Origin: an uncultured Ruminococcus sp.
GTDB lineage: Bacteria; Bacillota; Clostridia; Oscillospirales; CAG-272
DNA length: 24,699 nt
Assembly (NCBI GenBank): GCA_900551005.1
Contig: URUL01000020.1
Coordinates: forward strand, 1 to 24,699
Reading direction: 5' to 3'
Shown one piece after another: positions 1 through 6,153 of the stretch. The position numbers and the translations under genes are program-made. The stretch's first letter is position 1, and the number at the start of each line of letters is the position of its first letter. A model generated the notes under the pieces. It worked only from the letters and a program-made list of their open reading frames with translations, made no database searches and had not been told where the DNA came from.

Positions 1-1741
1 ACTCCAACGGCGTGCCGTACAGCGAGAAGTCGATATCGCTTTCGGCCTTCCACTCGGCGCACTTGTCGTTCATGCGCTGCATGACGGCCATGGCAAACGG
101 CGTGCCTTCCTTCTCGGTGTGGCTGTGGCCCGGCATGTACTTGACGCATTCATACAGGCCGGCATAGCCCAGGCTGATGGTGGAGTATCCGCCCACGAGC
201 AGCTTGTCGATCGTCTCGCCCTTCTTCAGACGAGCGAGGGCACCGTACTGCCACAGAATCGGCGCGGCGTCGGAAAGCGTGCCCTTCAGGCGATTGTGGC
301 GGCACATGAGAGCCTTGCGGCACAGCTCGAGACGCTCGTCGAAGATCTCCCAGAACTTCGCCTTGTCACCTTGGGAAGAAAGCGCCACATCAGGCAAGCT
401 GATGGTGACAACGCCCTGGTTAAAGCGGCCGTAGTACTTCGGCTTGCCCGGCTCATAGTTGCCGGCGTTTGCCACGTTGTCGTAGCCGTTGCCGGAGCGA
501 TCGGGCGTGAGGAAGCTGCGGCAGCCCCTGCAGGTGTAGCAATCGCCGTTGCCCTCTGTCTCGCCCTTGGACAGCTTCATCTCGCGCATCTTCTTCTCAG
601 AGATATAATCGGGGACCATACGGCGTGCCGTACATTTTGCGGCAAGCTCCGTAAGGTAATAATAAGGCGAGTCTTCATGAATATTTTGTTCCTCGAGAAC
701 ATAGACCAACTTCGGGAAGGCAGGAGTAACATAGACGCCCGATTCATTCTTGACGCCCTGATAACGCTGGAGCAGCGTTTCCTCTATTATGATGGCAAGG
801 TCCTTCTTCTCTCTCTCGTCCTTTGCTTCGCCGAGATACATAAATACCGTGACAAAAGGAGCCTGTCCGTTTGTCGTCAGCAGAGTTACCACCTGATACT
901 GGATGGTCTGCACACCGCGGCGTATCTCCTCGCGCAGGCGGCTCTCAACGACCTCGGAAAACTTCTCTTCGGAGACGCTGGTTCCGAGTGTATCAAGCTC
1001 CTCGCGCAACGTTTTTCTGATCTTCTCGCGGCTCACCTGAACGAACGGCGCGAGATGCGTAAGCGAAATGCTCTGACCGCCGTACTGATTGCTTGCCACC
1101 TGAGCGATGATCTGCGTAGCGATATTGCACGCCGTGGAGAAGCTGTGCGGACGCTCTATCATCGTGCCGGAGATAACGGTTCCGTTCTGAAGCATATCCT
1201 CGAGATTGACAAGGTCGCAGTTGTGCATATGCTGCGCATAATAGTCGGTATCATGGAAATGGATGATGCCCTCTTCATGCGCCTTTACAATGTCCTCGGG
1301 AAGCAGGATACGACTCGTGATATCACGGCTGACTTCACCTGCCATATAATCACGCTGAACGCTGTTTACCGTCGGGTTCTTATTGGCGTTTTCCTGCTTT
1401 GCTTCTTCATTATAGCATTCGATCAGACTGAGTATTCTGTCGTCTGTCGTATTCGATCTGCGAACAAGGTTTCTCGTATATCTGTAGGTGATGTACTTCT
1501 TGGCAACCTCATAGGCGCCGTGTGCCATTATCTGCTTTTCTACGAGGTCCTGGATCTCCTCAACCCCGGGCGCTCTGTTCATTCTGATGCAGTTCAGCTC
1601 TACAGCCTCGGCTATTCTGCGTATCTGCATCGGGGTCAGACGAACATCCTCTTCGGATGCCGCGTTTGCTTTTGTTATGGCAGCTACGATCTTTTCTATA
1701 TCGAACTGCATCTCAGCCCCGTTTCTCTTGATAACCTTCAT
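1..1741 (-). CDS. nrdD: Anaerobic (class III) ribonucleoside-triphosphate reductase, 3' end outside window
   Basis: Reduces ribonucleoside triphosphates to deoxyribonucleotides without oxygen, using a glycyl radical installed by NrdG. The frame is open from the ATG at 1741 to the left edge (580 codons); the C-terminal zinc site and glycyl-radical loop lie outside. An ATP-cone begins at residue 1 (MKVIKRNGAEMQFDIEKIV). The first active-site cysteine is C175 in HNCDLVNLEDML, and the radical-accepting cysteine is C407 in CRGCRSFL. RFNQGVVTISLP follows, as expected for the family. A GGAGG ribosome binding site lies just upstream (minus strand of 1751-1756). Codon usage changes sharply near 600: codons from there to the edge are about 85% G/C-ending by hand count, against about 55% in the first 50 codons. 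Identification is secure; whether the two halves share one origin is not. Confidence 0.96.
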   Translation of the reverse strand, partial: MKVIKRNGAEMQFDIEKIVAAITKANAASEEDVRLTPMQIRRIAEAVELNCIRMNRAPGVEEIQDLVEKQIMAHGAYEVAKKYITYRYTRNLVRRSNTTDDRILSLIECYNEEAKQENANKNPTVNSVQRDYMAGEVSRDITSRILLPEDIVKAHEEGIIHFHDTDYYAQHMHNCDLVNLEDMLQNGTVISGTMIERPHSFSTACNIATQIIAQVASNQYGGQSISLTHLAPFVQVSREKIRKTLREELDTLGTSVSEEKFSEVVESRLREEIRRGVQTIQYQVVTLLTTNGQAPFVTVFMYLGEAKDEREKKDLAIIIEETLLQRYQGVKNESGVYVTPAFPKLVYVLEEQNIHEDSPYYYLTELAAKCTARRMVPDYISEKKMREMKLSKGETEGNGDCYTCRGCRSFLTPDRSGNGYDNVANAGNYEPGKPKYYGRFNQGVVTISLPDVALSSQGDKAKFWEIFDERLELCRKALMCRHNRLKGTLSDAAPILWQYGALARLKKGETIDKLLVGGYSTISLGYAGLYECVKYMPGHSHTEKEGTPFAMAVMQRMNDKCAEWKAESDIDFSLYGTPLE

Positions 1742-1794
1742 TATTCTTTCTCCTCCGTTTTCCGCATTACAATATTTTTCATGAGTACGGAAAT

Positions 1795-1824
1795 ATTATA
1801 CACTATATTTTGTGGTTTTGTCAA
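1795..1824 (-). promoter_or_regulatory. Consensus sigma-A promoter of nrdD
   Basis: On the minus strand TTGACA (1824-1819) is followed after 18 bases by TATAAT (1800-1795), an exact match to both consensus hexamers. It lies about 55 bases ahead of the nrdD start and overlaps an NrdR box, so repressor binding would block polymerase directly. Confidence 0.85.
1800..1815. promoter_or_regulatory. NrdR box 1 (promoter-proximal)
   Basis: The 16-mer ACACTATATTTTGTGG matches the known NrdR box (ACACTATATATTGTGT-like) at most positions. It sits in the spacer and touches the -10 of the nrdD promoter. NrdR is the usual dATP/ATP-sensing repressor of ribonucleotide reductase genes; that it acts here is inferred from the sequence match and from a second box 32 bases away. 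Confidence 0.75.
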
Positions 1825-1831
1825 TATGAAA

Positions 1832-1847
1832 ACACCAAATATTGTAA
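1832..1847. promoter_or_regulatory. NrdR box 2
   Basis: ACACCAAATATTGTAA starts exactly 32 bases from the start of box 1, which is three helical turns, the usual spacing for paired NrdR boxes. It lies just upstream of the -35 element. It is a weaker match than box 1 in its left half. Confidence 0.7.
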
Positions 1848-2002
1848 GTTCGTAATTTTTAAGGTTTTTTCTTACTACACAGAAAAAAATATCAAATTTG
1901 CGGAAAATGACCTTTTATGTCAAAAAAATCATACAAACTTTCGTTGAATTCTCGTGCAAAAAGCACAATAAAAAATCGCCGTATCGCTTTTCGGAAAAAT
2001 CA
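1848..2002. other. Intergenic AT-rich stretch without recognisable gene
   Basis: This is the remainder of the 326-base gap between nrdD and the GH20 gene. It is A/T-rich with many short A and T runs. I see no open frame with a ribosome binding site, no tRNA-like fold and no clear repeat. Confidence 0.6.
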
Positions 2003-2046
2003 AGGCACAAGAGATAGCGGCTCATTATCCACTATATCTTGTGCCT
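2003..2046 (-). terminator. Terminator after the ppa-GH20 operon
   Basis: AGGCACAAGAGATA (2003-2016) pairs with TATATCTTGTGCCT (2033-2046), giving a 14-bp stem with one mismatch and a 16-base loop. Read on the minus strand it lies 22 bases beyond the GH20 stop and is followed by TTGATTTTTCC, a modest U-tract. On the plus strand it is followed by GTCTTTTT, so it may act both ways. Confidence 0.65.
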
Positions 2047-2067
2047 GCTCCGTTTTGTCTTTTTAAA

Positions 2068-3690
2068 TTATACTATATATTCAGCCATTACGGAGGGACT
2101 TGCTATATCATTCCAGTAAGGAACAGTTCCTCCGTCCGCATTGATCACAGGTTCCTCCAGCTCGGGGATACTGTCCGCGCGCCCCTCGCACCAGTCGAGC
2201 AAACGCTCGCGGCAATTTTCACAGCGGTGCTTCAATCCCCCTATGCGTATATCCTGTATCTCAAAGCCGTAGGTCTTATTATCTTTGTTCCACTGGGCGC
2301 GGAAAACGCGGTAAAATTCCTCAAGCCTCGAGAGGAAAAGCGGATAGTCGGTTTCTGTTATTCTGCGCACGCCTTCCCTGTCACCGGCGAGATATTTTTC
2401 CCGTGTGACATTGCCGAGATCGAATTTCACCTCCAGCGCGCGGCAGAGTGCCGCCTGTGTGCGATAGAGATACGAAAATTCCGTGCCCTTGTCGGCGATG
2501 GCATCCAGCCGCTCGGCATATTTTGCAAATATGCCGACGTCCACGGGATTTTCATTATTGGCATCGAGCAGACCGATGATCGGATCGTTAAAAAGCCTGT
2601 TCTTGGAGTAGTTTGCAGGGCCTACGTCCGTATCCTCTCCGTAAATATAGTTCGGCAGGTCGAGAGCGAGCATATCGTCATAGTCTTCACCGGTTATCTC
2701 ACGGAATCTCGCCTTCATTTCCGTCTCGTCCATACCCTCGGCAAAGGCCGCCGCATGCATGAGCCCCGGAAGCGCCGCGAACATGGAGCATTCGCCGCCG
2801 TTGTCTCCCCAGAGCGTCATGAGAACATTCTTCACGCCGCCCTTTACACATTCGGGAAGAGCCAGCGCGTTTCTTCTCATACTGAGCCTGTTATGCGGAG
2901 CGAATCCCTGCCATATCCAAACGCCGCCCGCAAACCAGACCTTGTCTGAGAGATTCTTCGATGAAGCTATCATATTCGCGTATTTTTCGGCATATTCACC
3001 GTAGTAGTCCCAGTAGACCATTGCGGCATTATCGGGTATCGCTTCCTTGACCCAATCCGGGAATTCAACGACGGGCGAAATGTTCTTTCCCGCATTGTAA
3101 CCGCTCGGCAGACAACGGAAAAACATATCCTCCCACATCAGCGTTTCATACCCGTATTTTTTCGCTATATCGCATACGCGCTGCAAATGCTCGCAGAGAA
3201 TCTCAAAGCGGTTGCGATATCCGTGTATCTCGAGATATCTTCCGAGTCCCACAAGATATGCCTCGTCCATGCCTATGTGGAGCTTTCTGGATCTCACGCA
3301 TTTGGAGAGAGAGGAAAACATCTTATCGATAAGCTCATATACTCTCTCATCCCCCGCAAGAAGTATATTGCAACAATCGCGCATTCCCTTGTATCTGTTC
3401 CAGCGGAAGGCAGCATTCATATGGCCGAGCGTCTGAATACAGGGGATAAGCTCTATCCCGAGCGAAGCAGCATATTCGTCTATTTCGCGAAGCTCGCTCT
3501 GCGTATATCTGCCGCGTTTATAGCCGAAAAGCGGCTCCCCCTCCACTTCATATGTATCCTCAGTATAGAGCATGGCGCAGTCGTAGCCCATTTTTGAGAG
3601 GATCTTAAAAAAGCGTTTGAGCGCCGGAACGCTCATCACGGCATTGCGTGAGCAATCTATCATCACGCCGAATCTGTCAAAGTTTTTCAA
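2068..3690 (-). CDS. GH20-like beta-N-acetylhexosaminidase
   Basis: Predicted exo-hydrolase of terminal beta-linked GlcNAc/GalNAc (540 aa). A single TIM-barrel-like region covers roughly residues 5-340. The GH20 catalytic pair is D142-E143 in HIGMDEAYL. GHMNAAFRWNR and LMTLWGDNGGE match other conserved barrel regions. There is no signal peptide, so it is probably cytoplasmic and acts on imported oligosaccharides or muropeptide sugars. Start choice: a GGAGGA sits 7 bases before a TTG at 3690, and translation from it begins MKNFDRFGVMIDCSRN; an ATG at 3714 is in frame but lies before that ribosome binding site. The TTG start overlaps the last 14 bases of ppa, suggesting translational coupling. 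The family is fairly sure; the substrate is unknown. Confidence 0.8.
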   Translation of the reverse strand: MKNFDRFGVMIDCSRNAVMSVPALKRFFKILSKMGYDCAMLYTEDTYEVEGEPLFGYKRGRYTQSELREIDEYAASLGIELIPCIQTLGHMNAAFRWNRYKGMRDCCNILLAGDERVYELIDKMFSSLSKCVRSRKLHIGMDEAYLVGLGRYLEIHGYRNRFEILCEHLQRVCDIAKKYGYETLMWEDMFFRCLPSGYNAGKNISPVVEFPDWVKEAIPDNAAMVYWDYYGEYAEKYANMIASSKNLSDKVWFAGGVWIWQGFAPHNRLSMRRNALALPECVKGGVKNVLMTLWGDNGGECSMFAALPGLMHAAAFAEGMDETEMKARFREITGEDYDDMLALDLPNYIYGEDTDVGPANYSKNRLFNDPIIGLLDANNENPVDVGIFAKYAERLDAIADKGTEFSYLYRTQAALCRALEVKFDLGNVTREKYLAGDREGVRRITETDYPLFLSRLEEFYRVFRAQWNKDNKTYGFEIQDIRIGGLKHRCENCRERLLDWCEGRADSIPELEEPVINADGGTVPYWNDIASPSVMAEYIV

Positions 3691-4228
3691 TTCTGTGTCC
3701 TCCGAATTTTTCATTATAATAGCCGATACATTTCTGCACGACGGCAAGAGCAGCCGCAGCGCCTTTTACTTCTTCCACGGCAGTCTGCTTGCCCTCGAGC
3801 TGCTTATAGACCGAGAAGAAATGCCGCATCTCATCGAAAATATGACCCGGCAATTCGCTTATATCTCTGTATGAATTATACATCGGGTCGCTGTAAGGTA
3901 TGGCGATTATTTTCTCATCGTCCTTGCCGTTGTCTATCATGTTGATAACACCGATAGGATAACAGCGGATAAGAACCAGCGGGTCAAGCGGCTCGCTCGT
4001 CAGCACCAGCACGTCGAGAGGATCTCCGTCATCGGCATAGGTGCGCGGAATGAAGCCGTAATTGGTGGGATAGTGAGTTGAAGTATAAAGAATACGATCC
4101 AGTATGATCAGTCCCGTTTCCTTATCAAGCTCATATTTTTTCTTGCTTCCCTTGCTTATCTCGATAACGGAAATAAAGTCCTCTGCCTTTATGCGGTCGG
4201 GATTTATGTCATGCCATATATTATTCAT
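3677..4228 (-). CDS. ppa: Inorganic pyrophosphatase, family I
   Basis: Hydrolyses pyrophosphate to two phosphates in the cytoplasm, pulling biosynthetic reactions forward. The 183-aa product has the family I signature with metal-binding aspartates, D67-G-D69-P-L-D72, within TYADDGDPLDVLVL. HYPTNYGFIP (residues 52-61) and an IPYSDPMYNSYRDI segment are also typical. The ATG at 4228 is chosen because GGAGGG lies 6-7 bases upstream; the longer frame to 4300 runs through the promoter. The downstream GH20 gene overlaps its end. Length is normal for the family. Confidence 0.95.
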   Translation of the reverse strand: MNNIWHDINPDRIKAEDFISVIEISKGSKKKYELDKETGLIILDRILYTSTHYPTNYGFIPRTYADDGDPLDVLVLTSEPLDPLVLIRCYPIGVINMIDNGKDDEKIIAIPYSDPMYNSYRDISELPGHIFDEMRHFFSVYKQLEGKQTAVEEVKGAAAALAVVQKCIGYYNEKFGGHRIEKL

Positions 4229-4265
4229 ACTCTTCCCTCCGTATTTCGATTGATGATTTATATAT

Positions 4266-4294
4266 ATTATACATGCTGTGAAAAAATATGTCAA
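4266..4294 (-). promoter_or_regulatory. Consensus sigma-A promoter of ppa
   Basis: Minus strand TTGACA (4294-4289), 17 bases, TATAAT (4271-4266). Both hexamers are exact. It lies about 40 bases before the ppa ATG and diverges from the promoter of the glycosyltransferase gene. Confidence 0.85.
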
Positions 4295-4405
4295 TATCAT
4301 CTTTGTTTTTCATATAACGAAAATTTTCTGCGATGCGCCTCAGCTTATCTCATGTCATCGGATAAAAATTTCGACTTCTGCCGAAGAATTGTAAGCGCTG
4401 ATCCC

Positions 4406-4434
4406 TTGACTTTACTTTTTCTTTCATTTATAAT
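4406..4434 (+). promoter_or_regulatory. Sigma-A promoter of the GT28 glycosyltransferase gene
   Basis: TTGACT (4406-4411), 17 bases, TATAAT (4429-4434), ending 29 bases before the ATG at 4464. AAGGAG (about 4450) provides the ribosome binding site. Confidence 0.82.
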
Positions 4435-4463
4435 AAATAAAAAACAGATAAGGAGAATTTTTT

Positions 4464-5564
4464 ATGAAAATATTGCTCCTGAGTTGCAGCACGGGAGAAG
4501 GTCATAATAGCTGTGCACGCGCCATACAAGAAGAACTCGAGCGCAGAGAGATCCAAGTTGAATTTCTCGATATGCTTCAGATGTTCGGGGACCAGGGTCC
4601 GCTCAGCTTTGATAAGATTTTAAATAAAATTTCCTCAAAGACGCCGGAAATCTTCGGAATGATGTATCATGCGGGTGCCATGTTCAGCGCCACGGGAGTG
4701 ACCTCTCCCGTCTATCTCGCCAATATACGCCATGCAGGGGAGCTGGGAGATTTCATTTCCGAAAAAGGCTATGATGCCGTCGTCTGCTCGCATCTCTTCC
4801 CCATGGAAACGCTTACATATCTGCGCCGACATGGCAAATGCGGAATTAAAACATACGGCGTCCTCTCGGATTATACCTGTATTCCTTTCCTTGCGGAAAC
4901 AGAGCTGGATGCCTACTTCGTACCGCACGAGGATGTGAGATGTGAGTGCATAGCCGCAGGGATCTCCGAAGATAAGCTTGTCACTACAGGCATGCCTGTA
5001 TCGGAGAAATTCACCGTGAAAACCGAAAAGAGCACCGCACGCGAGCTACTCGGTCTGCCGGCTGATAAGAAAATATATCTCATCATGACGGGCGGTATAG
5101 GCTGCGGCGACGCTATATCTCTCTGCAAAAAGATTCGCCGTTTGCCCGATGAAAACGCTTTGCTCTGTGTTCTCCCCGGGCGAAACGAAGAGCTTCGGAA
5201 TGCTTTGGAAGAGGAATTTCAGGGAAACGGTGTCATCTCCGTTCCGTTCACCGATAAGGTTGCGATCTATATGAGTGCCGCCGATGTCCTGCTCTCCAAG
5301 GCAGGCGGAATCTCCAGCTCCGAGGCTGCCATTCTCGGCATTCCGTTCGTACATACCATGATCATTCCCGGTGTGGAAACGAAAAATGCGGAATTTTTTG
5401 AGAATCACGGGATGTCGCTTTTCGCAGAAAACGAATATGAGACCGCGCGTTTCGCCGACAGACTCGTCTACGACTCGGCGCTTGCGAAAAAAATGCTTTC
5501 GGCGCAGAATGAATGCCTGCCGAAAAACGGTGCGGCACAAATCGTTGACTTCATAACAAAATAA
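4464..5564 (+). CDS. GT28 / MGDG-synthase-type glycosyltransferase (diacylglycerol glucosyltransferase-like)
   Basis: Predicted to transfer a sugar from a UDP-sugar to a membrane lipid, most likely diacylglycerol (UgtP/MGDG-synthase type), on the cytoplasmic face. The 366-aa protein has the two-domain GT-B pattern. The N-terminal acceptor-side motif is CSTGEGHNSCARAI (residues 8-21). The C-terminal nucleotide-sugar motif SKAGGISSSEAAILGIPF is near residues 277-295, preceded by the glycine-rich MTGGIGCGDA. There is no signal peptide or transmembrane helix. It is first in a two-gene operon with a TfoX-domain gene 28 bases downstream. MurG is a related alternative, but the GEGH motif and length favour the lipid glucosyltransferase branch. 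Exact sugar and acceptor cannot be read from sequence. Confidence 0.85.
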   Translation: MKILLLSCSTGEGHNSCARAIQEELERREIQVEFLDMLQMFGDQGPLSFDKILNKISSKTPEIFGMMYHAGAMFSATGVTSPVYLANIRHAGELGDFISEKGYDAVVCSHLFPMETLTYLRRHGKCGIKTYGVLSDYTCIPFLAETELDAYFVPHEDVRCECIAAGISEDKLVTTGMPVSEKFTVKTEKSTARELLGLPADKKIYLIMTGGIGCGDAISLCKKIRRLPDENALLCVLPGRNEELRNALEEEFQGNGVISVPFTDKVAIYMSAADVLLSKAGGISSSEAAILGIPFVHTMIIPGVETKNAEFFENHGMSLFAENEYETARFADRLVYDSALAKKMLSAQNECLPKNGAAQIVDFITK

Positions 5565-5592
5565 TGGGCTTGAAAAAAGAAAGGAACCGAAC

Positions 5593-5913
5593 ATGGCTAC
5601 AAGCAAAGAATATCTCCGCTTCGTTCTCGATCGGCTTTCCGACCTTGAGGAAATTTCATACAAGCAGATGATGGGAGAATATATCATTTATTATAAAGGA
5701 AAGATCGCGGCTTATGTATGCGATAACCGCATACTGATCAAGCCTGTGAAAAGCGCACTTTCGCTCATGCCCAAAGCTCCTCTTCAAGTTCCTTACGAGG
5801 GTGCAAAGGAAATGCTTCTCGCGGAAAACATAGAGGACAGGGATTTCATGACAGAGCTTTTCCGTGCCATATATGACGATTTGCCCGAGCCGAAGCCGAA
5901 GAAAAAGCGATAA
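5593..5913 (+). CDS. TfoX N-terminal domain protein
   Basis: A 106-aa protein that consists only of a TfoX/Sxy N-terminal-like domain. Recognisable features are the opening alpha-helix (EYLRFVLDRLSDLEEISYK), the MMGEYIIYYKGKIAAYVCDN hairpin region, and the lysine-rich end KPKKKR. TfoX in Proteobacteria controls competence, but stand-alone N-domains in Firmicutes have no firmly known role, so no function is assigned. An AGAAAGGAA ribosome binding site precedes the ATG. It lies 28 bases after the glycosyltransferase gene on the same strand, and the pair ends at a strong terminator. Confidence 0.82.
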   Translation: MATSKEYLRFVLDRLSDLEEISYKQMMGEYIIYYKGKIAAYVCDNRILIKPVKSALSLMPKAPLQVPYEGAKEMLLAENIEDRDFMTELFRAIYDDLPEPKPKKKR

Positions 5914-6087
5914 GCTGAAGTGATTCTTTTGAGTAATCAAAAGTACCGAACGTCCGGCTATATCAGCGTACAGACTTCCTATACGCCCGCCGTTTCTTTA
6001 TATGCGATCATGTATTTTCACATATGCGAATCAGACTAACTGTATTTTTTATAAAAGTGACAGCTATATACTTTTTCTCAGACCTGA
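5914..6087 (+). other. 3' untranslated stretch before terminator
   Basis: This 174-base stretch lies between the TfoX-domain stop and the operon terminator. It contains a small perfect hairpin, CTTTTGA (5926-5932) with TCAAAAG (5937-5943), lacking a U-tract. No gene-like frame with a ribosome binding site is visible. Confidence 0.5.
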
Positions 6088-6121
6088 AAGCCCTGATGAA
6101 GTCTACCTCATCAGGGCTTTT
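6088..6121 (+). terminator. Strong terminator of the glycosyltransferase-TfoX operon
   Basis: AAGCCCTGATGA (6088-6099) pairs perfectly with TCATCAGGGCTT (6108-6119), a 12-bp stem with an 8-base loop, followed by TTTT. On the minus strand only three T follow, so it is a weaker stop for the convergent GH94-like gene. Confidence 0.85.
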
Positions 6122-6153
6122 GCGTTATTTCAATATTTTGCGTTATTTCAATA
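6118..6153. repeat. Perfect 18-bp tandem duplication at the 3' end of the GH94-like gene
   Basis: The 18-mer TTTTGCGTTATTTCAATA occurs twice head to tail (6118-6135 and 6136-6153). The second copy contains the stop codon and last codons of the GH94-like gene; the first supplies a duplicate, in-frame copy of the same codons and stop beyond it, and also provides the terminator's T-run. It looks like a recent slippage duplication. Confidence 0.9.

Noticed and set aside
119..1855. A 578-codon open frame on the plus strand
   Set aside because: It is the antisense shadow of nrdD. The minus strand gives unmistakable class III reductase motifs, an ATP-cone and a promoter, while the plus-strand product has no recognisable domain.
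3661..3747. ATG at 3714 (or a further upstream codon) as the GH20 start
   Set aside because: The only Shine-Dalgarno (GGAGGA) lies downstream of that ATG and directly ahead of TTG 3690, where homology to the barrel also begins.
5926..5943. Small hairpin CTTTTGA/TCAAAAG as terminator after the TfoX-domain gene
   Set aside because: The stem is short and AT-rich and not followed by a T-run; the hairpin at 6088 is far stronger.
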